NCBI GenBank assembly: GCA_020720385.1
Contig: DYOR01000018.1
Span: 7,458-39,529, forward strand
Direction: 5' to 3'
Origin: Rubrivivax sp.
GTDB lineage: Bacteria; Pseudomonadota; Gammaproteobacteria; Burkholderiales; Burkholderiaceae_C
Length of the DNA: 32,072 bases
In this document: piece by piece, positions 11,101 to 19,902 of the stretch
Layout of the letters: each line of letters starts with the position of its first letter
Position numbering within the stretch: position 1 is the first letter of the stretch
The notes under the pieces: model-generated
The model's database searches: none
What the model was told of the DNA's origin: nothing
What the model saw: the letters and a program-made list of their open reading frames with translations, nothing else
Translations under genes and position numbers: made by a program

Positions 11101-12164
11101 CGATGGTCGGCCTGGGCTTCAAGGCGCAGCGCTTGATGCACGGGCTGCTCGAGCTCGCCGCGCGGCGCCAGACGGCGGCGCCGCCGGCCACGCTGGGCAC
11201 CGCGCCGCTGAAGGCGCAGGTGATCCACTTCGTGAACAAGAAGATGCCCGGCGGCCTGCCCAAGAAGACCGCCCGTGCGCTGCTCGACATCGAGGACAGG
11301 AACTACGTCCCGGTGATCCGCGACCCGCGTGCGACGACGGCGGAGACGGAGGCGGTGTTCTATTTCCCGGGCTGCGGCAGCGAACGCCTCTTCAGCCAGG
11401 TCGGCCTGGCCACCCAGGCGATGCTCTGGCACGCCGGCGTGCAGACGGTGCTGCCGCCGGGCTACCTGTGCTGCGGCTACCCGCAGCGCGGCGCCGGGCA
11501 GTACGACCGCGCCGAGAAGATCATCACCGACAACCGCGTGCTTTTCCACCGCGTCGCCAACACGCTGAACTACCTCGACATCAAGACCGTGGTGGTGAGC
11601 TGCGGCACCTGCTACGACCAGCTGCTGGACTACAAGTTCGAGGACATCTTCCCCGGCTGCCGCATCGTCGACATCCACGAGTACCTGCTCGAGAAGGGCA
11701 TCACCCTCGCCGATGCGGCGGGCTACCTCTACCACGACCCCTGCCACAGCCCGATGAAGTTGCAGGAACCCATGAAGACGGTGAAGGCGCTGCTCGGTCC
11801 GCACGTGCTCAAGAGCGAGCGCTGCTGCGGCGAGAGCGGCACGCTGGGCGTGACGCGGCCCGACGTGAGCACGCAGGTGCGCTTCCGCAAGGAGGAGGAG
11901 CTGCGCCAGGACGAGGTCGCCCTGCGCAGCCTGCTCGCGGGTGGGGCGGCGCCGGGTGTGAGCCCGCAGGCCAACGTGAAGATCCTCACCAGCTGCCCGA
12001 GCTGCCTGCAGGGCCTCAAGCGCTACGAGGACGACCTGCAGTCCGGCCTGCTCGAAGCCGACTACATCGTCGTCGAGATGGCGCGCAAGCTGCTCGGCGA
12101 GGACTGGCTGGCGCAGTACGTGGCGCGGGCCAACGCCGGGGGCATCGAGAGGGTGCTGGTCTGA
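8181..12164 (+). CDS. DUF3683-type FAD-linked oxidase / iron-sulfur (CCG) fusion oxidoreductase
   Basis: The 1327-aa protein joins parts that are usually separate subunits in D-lactate or glycolate oxidases. Residues about 20-180 are a DUF3683-like N-terminus. An FAD-binding-4 domain begins near 184 ([13 protein letters not shown] near 214, then [14 protein letters not shown]). An FAD-oxidase C domain has [12 protein letters not shown] (near 720) and GEHGIGITK (near 763). Two 4Fe-4S motifs follow, [11 protein letters not shown] (near 853) and [11 protein letters not shown] (near 914). Two CCG/HdrD-like repeats end the protein (FPGCGSER and [21 protein letters not shown] and SCPSC). It probably oxidises a 2-hydroxyacid and passes electrons to the quinone pool, but the substrate is unknown. 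ATG 8181 is chosen; the track start at 7950 lies inside ugpB. Confidence 0.88.
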   Translation: MNAPLPLVSAAVAGAAGSGTARLREIPYNYTSFSDREIVRRLLGERAWQVLEQLRQERRTGRSARMLYEVLGDIWVVQRNPYLEDDLLENPKRRQLLIDALHHRLGEVSKRRNAADDAQRDALVGELLDAAGAAVEAFAGRFRTVWDLRKAARRVLGRHTAADNLKFDGLSRVSHVTDATDWRVEYPFIVLTPDSEAEMAALVGGCIELGLTIVPRGGGTGYHGGAVPLTWKSAVINTEKLETLGAVELMHLPGVAEPVATVFSEAGVVTQRVADAAERAGYVFAVDPTSAEASCVGGNVAMNAGGKKAVLWGTALDNLASWRMVTPEAKWLEVTRLNHNLGKIHDAEVASFELKTFDASGKRLERTERLDIPGRVFRKEGLGKDVTDKFLAGLPGIQKEGCDGLITSARWVLHRMPRHIRTVCMEFFGNAKDAVPSIVEIKDYLFSLKGQGGDAEGRGPSPVLLAGLEHMDDRYLKAVGYVTKSKRALALASGSGLPKMLLLGDIVGDDEAAVARAASEVVRIANSRAGEGFIAVSAEARKKFWADRKRTAAIARHTNAFKVNEDVVIPLPRMGEYTEGIERINVELSLRNKIELAGALQAFFGGGSLPLARGDEVGEAPSPELLEDRTQQALALLADVRALWQRWLDGLDAVQPPGAAGAGETCFALLQDGRWRASWKTQIRAPLQTLFAGGVFAPVLEECRRIHAEVLRGRVWVALHMHAGDGNVHTNIPVNSDNYAMLRTAHEAVARIMALARRLGGVISGEHGIGITKLEFLTDAELQPFADYKARIDPEGRFNKGKLLRRIARDGDDVRPSDLSAAYTPSFGLMGHESIIMQQSDIGAISDSIKDCLRCGKCKPVCSTHVPRANLLYSPRNKILATSLLIEAFLYEEQTRRGISVRHWADFEDVADHCTVCHKCESPCPVKIDFGDVTMNMRNLLRKMGQQSWRPGKAAAMFFLNTTSPQSIKFMRTAMVGLGFKAQRLMHGLLELAARRQTAAPPATLGTAPLKAQVIHFVNKKMPGGLPKKTARALLDIEDRNYVPVIRDPRATTAETEAVFYFPGCGSERLFSQVGLATQAMLWHAGVQTVLPPGYLCCGYPQRGAGQYDRAEKIITDNRVLFHRVANTLNYLDIKTVVVSCGTCYDQLLDYKFEDIFPGCRIVDIHEYLLEKGITLADAAGYLYHDPCHSPMKLQEPMKTVKALLGPHVLKSERCCGESGTLGVTRPDVSTQVRFRKEEELRQDEVALRSLLAGGAAPGVSPQANVKILTSCPSCLQGLKRYEDDLQSGLLEADYIVVEMARKLLGEDWLAQYVARANAGGIERVLV

Positions 12165-12328
12165 GAGCGTGAGAGTCTTTCGTTCATGCCCGCTCATCAC
12201 GCCCCAACACCCCTGCTCGTCGTTGCAAATGCTCGCCATAGCCCGAGCTATGGCTGCGCTTTGCGCCTAGATCAGCGGCGTTTGGGCGCGCTGCTCGGGC
12301 ACGCCCGAAGAACTCTCACGCTCTGACC
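12158..12328. repeat. 171-bp imperfect palindromic element
   Basis: The outer arms AGAGCGTGAGAGT (12164-12176) and ACTCTCACGCTCT (12312-12324) are perfect complements, flanked further out by GGTC/GACC with a 2-base offset. The centre is GCCATAGC-CCGA-GCTATGGC (12235-12254), and much of the sequence between also pairs. The element overlaps the stop codon of the oxidoreductase gene (TGA 12162-12164). It looks like a dispersed palindromic repeat or a MITE-like relic. No transposase ORF is present and no target-site duplication is obvious. Confidence 0.8.
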
Positions 12329-12358
12329 CTGCGAGCGGCTCTCCCGGGGCGCCGGGGA

Positions 12359-12364
12359 TACACT
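12359..12364 (+). promoter_or_regulatory. Candidate -10 for the DUF971-ubiE transcript
   Basis: TACACT matches four of the six -10 consensus positions and lies 32 bases before ATG 12397, just outside the palindromic element. No -35 hexamer is clear. Confidence 0.35.
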
Positions 12365-12396
12365 GCGGACCCGCTTGCGCCTCGCCCGAGACCCCG

Positions 12397-12816
12397 ATGA
12401 CCGGCCCAGAAACCGACTCCCCACTGCCCACGGCGCTGACCGTGCACCAGGCTTCGCGCGTGCTCGAGATCGCGTTCGACGACGGGGCCAGTTTTCGCAT
12501 CCCGTTCGAGCTCATGCGCGTGTTCTCGCCGTCGGCCGAGGTGCAGGGGCACGGGCCGGGCCAGGAGACCCTGCAGACCGGCAAGCGCGACGTGACCATC
12601 ACCGACATCACCGCCGTCGGGCACTACGCCGTGCAGCCGGTGTTCTCCGACGGCCACGAGAGCGGCATCTTCGCCTGGGGCTACCTCTACCACCTGGGCC
12701 GCGACCAGGACGAGCTCTGGGCACACTACGAGGCGCGGCTGGCCGAGGCGGGCATGCACCGCGATGACCCCATGGCGCCGGCGCCCGGGGCCGGCGGTTC
12801 GTGCAGCACGCACTGA
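12397..12816 (+). CDS. DUF971 protein (gamma-butyrobetaine hydroxylase-like N-terminal domain)
   Basis: This 139-aa cytoplasmic protein is a stand-alone version of the domain at the N-terminus of gamma-butyrobetaine hydroxylases. Recognisable features are LEIAFDDGASFRIPFELMRVFSPSAEV, then DVTITDITAVGHYAVQPVFSDGHESGIFAWGYL and the end of the domain near residue 110. The catalytic oxygenase domain is absent, so it is unlikely to hydroxylate carnitine precursors; its role is unknown. The C-terminal tail after about residue 125 is Gly/Ala/Pro-rich with a lone Cys. It precedes ubiE by 12 bases, an arrangement I remember from other Burkholderiales. Confidence 0.88.
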   Translation: MTGPETDSPLPTALTVHQASRVLEIAFDDGASFRIPFELMRVFSPSAEVQGHGPGQETLQTGKRDVTITDITAVGHYAVQPVFSDGHESGIFAWGYLYHLGRDQDELWAHYEARLAEAGMHRDDPMAPAPGAGGSCSTH

Positions 12817-12828
12817 AGGCGCAGGACC

Positions 12829-13560
12829 ATGGCCCAGACGCACTTCGGCTACCAGAGCGTCGAGGAGGCCGACAAGGCCGGCCGCGTGCGCGGCGTGTTC
12901 GACTCCGTGGCCACGCGCTACGACGTCATGAACGACGTGCTCTCGCTGGGCATGCACCGCGCGTGGAAGGCCTACACCGTGGCCGTGGCGGCGGTGCAGC
13001 CGGGCATGAACGTGCTCGACATCGCCGGCGGCACGGGCGACCTGGCCCGGGCCTTCGCGCGCCGCGCCGGGCCCGGCGGACGCGTCGTGCTCACCGACAT
13101 CAACGAAGCCATGCTGCGCGTCGGCCGCGACCGCCTGCTCGACGAAGGGCTGGCCCTGCCCACGGCGGCCTGCGACGCCGAGCATCTGCCATTTCCCGAC
13201 GCGTCCTTCGACCTCGCCAGCGTCGCCTTCGGCCTGCGCAACATGACCCACAAGGAGGCCGCGCTGGCGGAGATGTGCCGCGTGCTGCGGCCCGGTGGCC
13301 GCTTGCTGGTGCTCGAGTTCTCGCGCCCCGCGCCCATGCTCCGCAAGCCCTACGACTGGTACTCGTTCACCCTCATGCCGCTGCTCGGCAAGCTCATTGC
13401 GAAGGACGCCGAGAGCTACCGCTACCTGGCCGAGAGCATCCGCGTGCACCCCGACCAGGCCACCCTGAAGTCGATGATGAAGGGCGCGGGCTTCGGCCAC
13501 GTGGACGTGCACAACCTCGCCGGCGGCATCGTCGCCCTGCACGCCGGCATCAAGTGCTGA
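12829..13560 (+). CDS. ubiE: Ubiquinone/menaquinone C-methyltransferase
   Basis: UbiE adds a methyl group from S-adenosylmethionine to the quinone ring during ubiquinone biosynthesis. The 243-aa product has the family landmarks FGYQSV at the N-terminus, [21 protein letters not shown] (about 25-45), the SAM-binding motif [12 protein letters not shown] (about 60-71) and [16 protein letters not shown]. Length and order match UbiE. It begins with ATG 12829, 12 bases after the DUF971 gene. ubiJ and ubiB, which act in the same pathway, lie about 9 kb downstream. Confidence 0.95.
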   Translation: MAQTHFGYQSVEEADKAGRVRGVFDSVATRYDVMNDVLSLGMHRAWKAYTVAVAAVQPGMNVLDIAGGTGDLARAFARRAGPGGRVVLTDINEAMLRVGRDRLLDEGLALPTAACDAEHLPFPDASFDLASVAFGLRNMTHKEAALAEMCRVLRPGGRLLVLEFSRPAPMLRKPYDWYSFTLMPLLGKLIAKDAESYRYLAESIRVHPDQATLKSMMKGAGFGHVDVHNLAGGIVALHAGIKC

Positions 13561-13595
13561 CGCGCTGACCGGCGCGCCGGGCCGGGGCCAGAAGT

Positions 13596-13601
13596 TACAC
13601 T
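13596..13601 (+). promoter_or_regulatory. Candidate -10 for the epsD-like gene
   Basis: TACACT lies about 105 bases before the chosen start of the lipoprotein gene and 35 bases after the ubiE stop. It suggests a separate promoter with a leader of about 100 bases. The -35 region shows no clear match. Confidence 0.3.
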
Positions 13602-13706
13602 CGACAGGCTCAAATGCCTGCGCGCGTGCGCGAGCTGGAGAGCCGGGCCTGCGGTGCCGCCGCGCGCGGCATGCCCGCTTCGACGCGAACCCACGAGGAC
13701 CCCTTC

Positions 13707-14609
13707 ATGAACCCGATGACCCCTTGCGCACCTGCAGCCCGCCACTGGCTGCCTCTGTTGGCCATGGCTGCCGCCGTGGTGCTCGTGGGCGGCTGCGGCG
13801 TCAAGCGCGACCGGGTGCCGAGCCAGACCGCAGCCAAGGTCAACGGCGACGAGATCACGCTCCCGCAGTTGAATTTCGTCCTGCAACAACAGCGCGGTCT
13901 GCGCCCCGAGCAGGCCGAGTCGGCCGCGCACCAGATCCTGGAGCGGCTGGTCGACCAGCAGCTTGCCGTGCAGAAGGCCGACGAGGAGAAGCTCGAGCGC
14001 CTGCCGGGGGTCGTGCAGGCCCTCGATGCGGCCCGCCGCGAGGTGCTGGCGCGGGCGTACCTCGAGAAGACCGCCGAGCGCGCCGCCAAGCCGACGCCCG
14101 AGGAGGTGCACAAGTACTACGAGGACAAGCCGGCGCTGTTTGCCGACCGCCGCGTCTACAACATCCAGGAGATCCTCGTCGAGGCCAGGCCCGAGCAGGT
14201 GCCGGTATTGCGCGACAAGCTCGCGGCGAGCAAGGCCATCGGCGAGTTCATCGACTACCTCAAGGCCGGGGAGTTCCGCTTCGCCGGCAACCAGGCCGTG
14301 CGTGCCGCCGAGCAATTGCCGTGGGCCAGCCTGGAGGCGTTTGCGCGCATGAAGGACGGCCAGGCCATGGTGGTGCCGGCGCCCAACGGCGTGCAGGTGG
14401 TGGTGCTGGCGGGTTCGCGCAGCCAGCCCGTGACCGAGGAGCAGGCGCGCCCGGCGATCGAGCAGTACATCCTCAACGAACGCAAGCGCAAGCTCGTCGA
14501 GGACGACGTCAAGGCGCTGCGCGCCGCGGCGAAGATCCAGTACGTGGGCAAGTTCGCCCAGCCTGCCGCGTCCAGCGCTTCGAGCGCAGGCCCGGCGAGC
14601 AAGGGCTAA
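13707..14609 (+). CDS. EpsD-family lipoprotein, parvulin/SurA-like (exopolysaccharide-associated)
   Basis: This is a 300-aa lipoprotein. ATG 13707 has GAGGA seven bases upstream and yields a lipoprotein signal ending in the lipobox VGGC (about 27-30), so the track's 31 extra residues are rejected. The mature part has a SurA-like N-terminal chaperone helix region (AAKVNGDEITLPQLNFVLQQQ), a parvulin-like segment near RVYNIQEILVEA and a C-terminal helix ILNERKRKLVEDDVKAL. This layout fits the EpsD peptidyl-prolyl isomerase family, found with exopolysaccharide and PEP-CTERM gene sets. The His usual in parvulin ASHILV is Glu here (IQEILV), so isomerase activity is doubtful. It sits just before ugd. 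Confidence 0.78.
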   Translation: MNPMTPCAPAARHWLPLLAMAAAVVLVGGCGVKRDRVPSQTAAKVNGDEITLPQLNFVLQQQRGLRPEQAESAAHQILERLVDQQLAVQKADEEKLERLPGVVQALDAARREVLARAYLEKTAERAAKPTPEEVHKYYEDKPALFADRRVYNIQEILVEARPEQVPVLRDKLAASKAIGEFIDYLKAGEFRFAGNQAVRAAEQLPWASLEAFARMKDGQAMVVPAPNGVQVVVLAGSRSQPVTEEQARPAIEQYILNERKRKLVEDDVKALRAAAKIQYVGKFAQPAASSASSAGPASKG

Positions 14610-14645
14610 GGCCTTGCGGTCACGGAACAACCCCGGGAGAGAAGC

Positions 14646-15986
14646 ATGAAAGTCACCGTCGTCGGCACCGGTTATGTCGGCCTTGTCACCGGCGCCTGCC
14701 TCTCGGAGATGGGCAACCACGTGGTCTGCCTGGACATCGACGAGCGCAAGATCGGCATGCTCCAGCGCGGCGAGATCCCGATCCACGAGCCCGGGCTCGA
14801 GGCCATCGTCAAGCGCAACGCGGCCGCCGGGCGCTTGCAGTTCACCACCGATGTGGCTGCCGGCGTGGCCCATGGCACGGTGCAGTTCATCGGCGTGGGC
14901 ACGCCCCCCGACGAAGACGGCTCGGCCGACTTGCAGTACGTGCTCGCTGCCGCGACCAACATCGGCCGCCACATGACCGACTACAAGGTCATCGTCGACA
15001 AGAGCACGGTGCCCGTGGGCACGGCCGACAAGGTGCGCGCCGCGGTGCGTGCGGCCCTCGTCGCGCGCGGCATCGGCGAGACGCAGTTCGCCGTCGTCTC
15101 CAATCCGGAGTTCCTCAAGGAAGGCGCGGCGGTGGACGACTGCATGCGGCCTGACCGCATCATCGTCGGTGCCGATGACGAGCGTGCCATCCTGCTCATG
15201 CGCTCGCTCTACACGCCGTTCATGCGCAACCACGACCGCCTGCAGGTGATGGACGTGCGCAGCGCCGAGTTCACCAAGTACGCGGCCAACGCCATGCTCG
15301 CCACGCGCATCAGCTTCATGAACGAGCTGGCCCTGCTCGCCGAGCGCGTCGGCGCCGACATCGAGATGGTGCGCAAGGGCATGGGCAGCGACCCGCGCAT
15401 CGGCACGCACTTCCTCTATGCCGGCACGGGCTACGGGGGCAGCTGCTTCCCCAAGGACGTGAAGGCCCTCATCCACACCGGCCGGGAGAACGGCATGCCG
15501 ATGGGCCTGCTCCAGGCGGTGGAAGGCGCCAACGAGCGCCAGAAGCACGTGCTCGTGGACAAGATCGTGGCGCGCTTCGGGGAGGATCTCGCGGGGCGGA
15601 CTTTCGCCCTCTGGGGACTGGCCTTCAAGCCCAACACCGACGACATGCGCGAGGCGCCCAGCCGCGTCATCGTCGACGAACTCCTGCGCCGCGGCGCGGC
15701 GGTGCGTGCCTACGACCCGGTGGCCATGGACGAGGCCGCACGCGTGTTCGAGGGCCGGGCGCGGCTGCACCTTGCGGCCAGCCCGGCCGATGCGCTCGCC
15801 GCTGCCGACGCCCTGGTGGTGGTGACCGAGTGGAAGGAGTTCCGCAACCCGGACTTCGATGCCATCAAGGCCGCGCTGCGCCAGCCGCTGATCTTCGACG
15901 GACGCAACATCTACGAGCCCGCCCTGATGCGTGAATACGGCATCGAGTACCACGCCATCGGACGGCCCGTGCTGCCGCTGCACTGA
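14646..15986 (+). CDS. ugd: UDP-glucose 6-dehydrogenase
   Basis: Ugd oxidises UDP-glucose to UDP-glucuronate with two NAD+. The 446-aa protein starts [19 protein letters not shown], a Rossmann GxGxxG motif. It has [14 protein letters not shown], the substrate-binding segment [13 protein letters not shown] and the catalytic cysteine in [12 protein letters not shown], and later [24 protein letters not shown] precedes ATG 14646. GDP-mannose dehydrogenases share this fold, but length and motifs favour Ugd. It follows the EpsD gene by 36 bases, so the two are probably cotranscribed and serve acidic exopolysaccharide synthesis. Confidence 0.93.
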   Translation: MKVTVVGTGYVGLVTGACLSEMGNHVVCLDIDERKIGMLQRGEIPIHEPGLEAIVKRNAAAGRLQFTTDVAAGVAHGTVQFIGVGTPPDEDGSADLQYVLAAATNIGRHMTDYKVIVDKSTVPVGTADKVRAAVRAALVARGIGETQFAVVSNPEFLKEGAAVDDCMRPDRIIVGADDERAILLMRSLYTPFMRNHDRLQVMDVRSAEFTKYAANAMLATRISFMNELALLAERVGADIEMVRKGMGSDPRIGTHFLYAGTGYGGSCFPKDVKALIHTGRENGMPMGLLQAVEGANERQKHVLVDKIVARFGEDLAGRTFALWGLAFKPNTDDMREAPSRVIVDELLRRGAAVRAYDPVAMDEAARVFEGRARLHLAASPADALAAADALVVVTEWKEFRNPDFDAIKAALRQPLIFDGRNIYEPALMREYGIEYHAIGRPVLPLH

Positions 15987-16009
15987 GTGGCACAAGCACG
16001 CCTTGGACT

Positions 16010-16393
<384 letters not shown>

Positions 16394-16423
16394 GCCGCAG
16401 GCCCAGGGCGCTCCGGCCCCAAG

Positions 16424-16455
16424 CGAAAACCGCAGCCCAGGCTGCGGTTTTTTCG
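16424..16455. terminator. Intrinsic terminator, probably bidirectional, between csp and rfbC
   Basis: AAAACCGCAGCC and GGCTGCGGTTTT form a 12-bp perfect stem (16426-16437 and 16440-16451) with a very tight loop, followed by more T on the plus strand. Read from the minus strand, the A-rich 5' side becomes a T-tract (GGTTTTCG). It therefore lies correctly to end both csp (+) and the sugar-nucleotide operon (-), whose last stop is at 16470. Confidence 0.9.
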
Positions 16456-16469
16456 TTTCTGCCCCGCGT

Positions 16470-17042
16470 TCAGCCAGGCAGGTCGGCCTGGGCGAGGAGT
16501 GGCGCGGCGGCGTCCTTGGGCGCGACGAGCGGCGCGCGGCCCGCAACCACGGGCCAATCGATGCCGATGCGCGGGTCGTCCCAGCGCAGGCTGCGCTCAT
16601 GGTCTCGCGCCCACACGTCGGTGGTCTTGTAGAGGAAGTGCGTGTCGTCCTGCAGCGCCAGGAAGCCATGCGCGAAGCCCTCGGGGATCCAGAGCTGGCG
16701 CTTGTTCGTGGCGCTCAGCTCCACCCCGGTCCACTGGCCGAACGTGGGCGAGCCGCGACGGATGTCCACCGCCACGTCGAAGGCCGCGCCATGCACCACG
16801 CGCACGAGCTTGCCTTGAGCGTGCGGAGGCAACTGGAAATGCAGGCCGCGCAGCACGCCGGCCTTGCTGCACGAGTGGTTGTCCTGGACGAAGCGGCGCG
16901 GCACGGGCAGGCCGAGTTCCTTCAGGGCATGGGCGAAGCGCGCTTCGTTGAAGCTCTCGAGGAACCAGCCACGGTCGTCGGAGAAGACCGCCGGCTCGAC
17001 GATGACGACGCCGGGCAGGGCGGTGGGCTGCAGCTTCATCAT
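16470..17042 (-). CDS. rfbC: dTDP-4-dehydrorhamnose 3,5-epimerase
   Basis: RfbC (RmlC) epimerises C3 and C5 of dTDP-4-keto-6-deoxyglucose, the third step to dTDP-L-rhamnose. The 190-aa cupin has DDRGWFLESFNE (about 22-33), VQDNHSCSKAGVLRGLHFQ with the catalytic His, DVAVDIRRGSPTFGQW, and QLWIPEGFAHGFLAL. The start is ATG 17042 or 17039 (MMK); the first shares a base with the rfbA stop (TGATGATG). It is the last gene of the operon, just before the terminator. The stretch after residue 165 is less conserved. Confidence 0.94.
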   Translation of the reverse strand: MMKLQPTALPGVVIVEPAVFSDDRGWFLESFNEARFAHALKELGLPVPRRFVQDNHSCSKAGVLRGLHFQLPPHAQGKLVRVVHGAAFDVAVDIRRGSPTFGQWTGVELSATNKRQLWIPEGFAHGFLALQDDTHFLYKTTDVWARDHERSLRWDDPRIGIDWPVVAGRAPLVAPKDAAAPLLAQADLPG

Positions 17043-17926
17043 CAGAACGCCCTCTCGCGCAGCACCTGCATCAGATACTGCCCATAGCTGTTCTTGAGCA
17101 TGGGCGCGGCCAGGGCCTCGAGCTCAGCGGCGGTGATCCAGCCGGAGCGGTAGGCGATCTCTTCCGGGCACGCCACTTTCAGGCCCTGGCGTCGCTCGAG
17201 CGTGGCGATGAACTGGCCGGCCTCGAGCAGGCTGTCGTGCGTGCCGGTATCGAGCCAGGCGTAGCCGCGGCCCATGATCTCGACGTCGAGCTGACCTTGG
17301 CGCAGGTACTGCGCGTTGACCTCGGTGATCTCGAGCTCGCCGCGCGCGCTGGGCTTGATGCCGGCAGCGATGTCGCACACCTGTTCGTCGTAGAAATACA
17401 GCCCGGTGACGGCGTAGTTGCTCTTTGGTGCCTTGGGCTTTTCTTCGATGCTGAGGGCGCGCTTGTGCGCATCGAACTCCACCACCCCGTAACGCTCGGG
17501 GTCCTGCACGTGGTAGGCGAAGACCGAGGCGCCGTGCGTGCGTGCATCGGCGCGCGCGAGCTGGGCGGCGAAGTCGTGACCGTAGAAGATGTTGTCTCCC
17601 AGCACCAGCGCGCTGGGGGCGCCACCGACGAACGCGCGGCCGAGGATGAAGGCCTGCGCAAGGCCGTCGGGGCTGGGCTGCACGCAGTAGCTCAGGTTCA
17701 TGCCCCAGCGGCTGCCGTCGCCCAGCAGGGCCTGGAAGCGCGGTGTGTCCTGCGGTGTGCTGATGACGAGCACGTCGCGCATGCCCGCGAGCATCAGCGT
17801 GGACAGCGGGTAGTAGACCATCGGCTTGTCGAACACCGGCAGCAACTGCTTGCTCATGGCCAGCGTGGCCGGGTGCAGCCGCGTGCCCGAGCCGCCGGCG
17901 AGGACGATTCCCTTGCGTGATGTCAT
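17042..17926 (-). CDS. rfbA: Glucose-1-phosphate thymidylyltransferase
   Basis: RfbA (RmlA) makes dTDP-glucose from dTTP and glucose-1-phosphate, the first step to dTDP-rhamnose. The 294-aa protein has the nucleotidyltransferase signature [16 protein letters not shown] (about 6-21), [33 protein letters not shown] and [23 protein letters not shown] 17926 (MTSRKG) is chosen; the track's longer form runs antisense into rfbD. It lies 17 bases after rfbD and its stop overlaps the rfbC start. Confidence 0.95.
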   Translation of the reverse strand: MTSRKGIVLAGGSGTRLHPATLAMSKQLLPVFDKPMVYYPLSTLMLAGMRDVLVISTPQDTPRFQALLGDGSRWGMNLSYCVQPSPDGLAQAFILGRAFVGGAPSALVLGDNIFYGHDFAAQLARADARTHGASVFAYHVQDPERYGVVEFDAHKRALSIEEKPKAPKSNYAVTGLYFYDEQVCDIAAGIKPSARGELEITEVNAQYLRQGQLDVEIMGRGYAWLDTGTHDSLLEAGQFIATLERRQGLKVACPEEIAYRSGWITAAELEALAAPMLKNSYGQYLMQVLRERAF

Positions 17927-17943
17927 GGGTGGTGGTGTTGCGT

Positions 17944-18846
17944 TCAGGGGGTGCCCAGCACTTCGGTGAGCATGCGCTCGACGCCGAGCTGCCAGTGCGG
18001 CAGTGTCAGGCCGAAGGTCGCTTGCAGCTTGCGCGTGGCGAGTCTCGAGTTCAGCGGGCGCCGCGCCGGGGTCGGGTAAGCGCTGGTGGGTACGGCCTCG
18101 ATGGCGTCGGGCGCGACCTTGATCGCCTGCCCGCGCGCACGTGCCCACTCGATGACGAAGCTTGCGTAGCCATGCCAGTGGGTCTCGCCGCCGGCCACGC
18201 AGTGGTAGGTGCCCGACAGGCCCGGCTCGCCGCGCAGCCGCGCGGCGGCGTGCGCCGTGACGTCGGCGAGCAGCTCCGCCCCCGTGGGCGCGCCGAACTG
18301 ATCGGCGATGACCTTGAGGCTGTCGCGCTCGGCGGCCAGCCTGAGCATGGTGCGGGCGAAGTTGCTCCCGCGCGCGGCATAGACCCAGCTCGTGCGCAGG
18401 ATCAGGTGCCTGCAGCCGCTGGCGCGGATGAGCTCCTCGCCCTCGAGCTTGGTGCGGCCGTAGACGCTCAGCGGCGCGGTGGCCGCGGTCTCGTCGCGCG
18501 GCGTGCTGCCGCTGCCGTCGAAGACGTAGTCGGTGCTGTAGTGCACGAGCAGCGCGCCGCTCGCGGCGGCCTCGCGAGCGATGACGCCCGGCGCCTGGGC
18601 GTTGATGGCACGCGCCAGCGCCGGCTCGCCCTCGGCCTTGTCGACCGCCGTGTGGGCGGCGGCATTCACGACGAGGTCGGGCCGCACGCGGCGCATCAGT
18701 GGCAGCAGGGTCTCGGGCTGCGAGAAGTCGGCCCCGGGTTCACCCGGCGAGTCGAGGTCGCAGGCCACCACCTCGCCCAGCGGCGCCAGGGCGCGCTGCA
18801 GCTCCCAGCCGACCTGGCCGTTCTTGCCCAACAGCAGGATCTTCAT
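17944..18846 (-). CDS. rfbD: dTDP-4-dehydrorhamnose reductase
   Basis: RfbD (RmlD) reduces dTDP-4-keto-L-rhamnose to dTDP-L-rhamnose, the last step. This 300-aa extended short-chain dehydrogenase starts [16 protein letters not shown] (Gly-rich nucleotide site), then has [21 protein letters not shown] and the catalytic YGRTK motif. The C-terminal region [18 protein letters not shown] is typical. ATG 18846 overlaps the rfbB stop by four bases (ATGA), which indicates coupled translation. The track's 538-aa form is a frame extension through rfbB and is rejected. Confidence 0.95.
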   Translation of the reverse strand: MKILLLGKNGQVGWELQRALAPLGEVVACDLDSPGEPGADFSQPETLLPLMRRVRPDLVVNAAAHTAVDKAEGEPALARAINAQAPGVIAREAAASGALLVHYSTDYVFDGSGSTPRDETAATAPLSVYGRTKLEGEELIRASGCRHLILRTSWVYAARGSNFARTMLRLAAERDSLKVIADQFGAPTGAELLADVTAHAAARLRGEPGLSGTYHCVAGGETHWHGYASFVIEWARARGQAIKVAPDAIEAVPTSAYPTPARRPLNSRLATRKLQATFGLTLPHWQLGVERMLTEVLGTP

Positions 18847-19901
18847 GCGCCGTATTGCCTGTTCACCCACTCGCGGTAGCCGCCGCTTTGCACGTCGGCG
18901 ACCCAGTCGGCGTGCTCCAGGTACCACTGCACCGTCTTGCGGATGCCCGTGTCGAAGGTCTCGGCCGGCCGCCAGCCGAGCTCGCCTTCGATCTTGCGCG
19001 CGTCGATGGCGTAGCGCCGGTCGTGACCCGGCCGGTCCTTTACATGCGTGATCAGCCTGGCGTAGGGCCCGGCCGCGCTCGGCCGCAACTCGTCGAGCAA
19101 GGCACACACCGCGTGCACGATCTCCTTGTTCGTCTTCTCGTTCCAGCCGCCGACGTTGTAGGTCTCGCCGACGCGACCGCGCGCGAGCACTTCGCGGATG
19201 GCGCTGCAGTGGTCGGCCACAAAGAGCCAGTCGCGCACCTGCAGGCCATCGCCGTAGAGGGGCAGCGGCTTGCCCGCCAGGGCGTTGACGATGATCAGCG
19301 GGATGAGCTTCTCGGGGAAGTGGAAAGGCCCGTAGTTGTTGCTGCAGTGGGTGGTGAGCACGGGCAGGCCGTAGGTGTGGTGCCAGGCGCGCACGAGGTG
19401 GTCGCTGGCCGCCTTGCTCGCCGAATACGGGCTGTTGGGATGGTAGGGATGCGTCTCGGTGAAGGCCGGCGCATCGGCAGCCAGGCTGCCGTAGACCTCG
19501 TCGGTGCTGACATGGTGAAAGCGGAACGCGGCCTTGGCCGCGTCGTCGAGCGAACCCCAATGGGCGCGCGCCGCCTCCAGCAAGGTGAAGCTGCCCTCGA
19601 CGTTGGTCTTCATGAACTCGCCCGGGCCATGGATGCTGCGGTCGACGTGGCTTTCGGCGGCGAAGTGCACGATGGCTCGCGGCTGGTGGCGGGCGAGCAG
19701 GCTGTCCACCAGGGCCCGGTCACCGATGTGGCCCTGCACGAAGCGGTGTCGCGCGTCGCCCTGCAGGCTGGCCAGGTTGCGCAGGTTGCCGGCGTAGGTC
19801 AGGGCGTCGAGGTTGACGACGGCCTCATCGCAGCCCGCCAGCCAGTCGAGCACGAAGTTGCTGCCGATGAATCCGGCCCCGCCGGTGACGAGGATGGTCA
19901 C
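18843..19901 (-). CDS. rfbB: dTDP-glucose 4,6-dehydratase
   Basis: RfbB (RmlB) converts dTDP-glucose to dTDP-4-keto-6-deoxyglucose. The 352-aa protein starts [20 protein letters not shown] (GxxGxxG NAD site). It has [11 protein letters not shown], the active-site STDEVYGSL with Asp-Glu, [12 protein letters not shown] (Tyr and Lys of the catalytic motif) and [16 protein letters not shown]. The start codon is GTG at 19901, one base after the manC stop; no earlier start is available. It sits between manC and rfbD within the operon. Confidence 0.95.
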   Translation of the reverse strand: MTILVTGGAGFIGSNFVLDWLAGCDEAVVNLDALTYAGNLRNLASLQGDARHRFVQGHIGDRALVDSLLARHQPRAIVHFAAESHVDRSIHGPGEFMKTNVEGSFTLLEAARAHWGSLDDAAKAAFRFHHVSTDEVYGSLAADAPAFTETHPYHPNSPYSASKAASDHLVRAWHHTYGLPVLTTHCSNNYGPFHFPEKLIPLIIVNALAGKPLPLYGDGLQVRDWLFVADHCSAIREVLARGRVGETYNVGGWNEKTNKEIVHAVCALLDELRPSAAGPYARLITHVKDRPGHDRRYAIDARKIEGELGWRPAETFDTGIRKTVQWYLEHADWVADVQSGGYREWVNRQYGA

Positions 19902-19902
19902 C

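Noticed and set aside
10109-12172. 687-aa plus-strand frame inside the oxidoreductase gene
   Set aside because: It lacks any motif and shares its region with the Cys-rich iron-sulfur and CCG domains of the real frame.
8034-12239. 1401-aa minus-strand ORF opposite the oxidoreductase gene
   Set aside because: It mirrors the real gene in a GC-rich genome where stops are rare in this frame. Its translation is Arg/His/Ala/Gly-rich low-complexity sequence without any recognisable domain, while the plus strand has clear cofactor motifs.
13422-15995. 857-aa minus-strand ORF across ubiE, epsD and ugd
   Set aside because: It spans three well-supported genes on the other strand and its product is compositionally biased, with no family motif.
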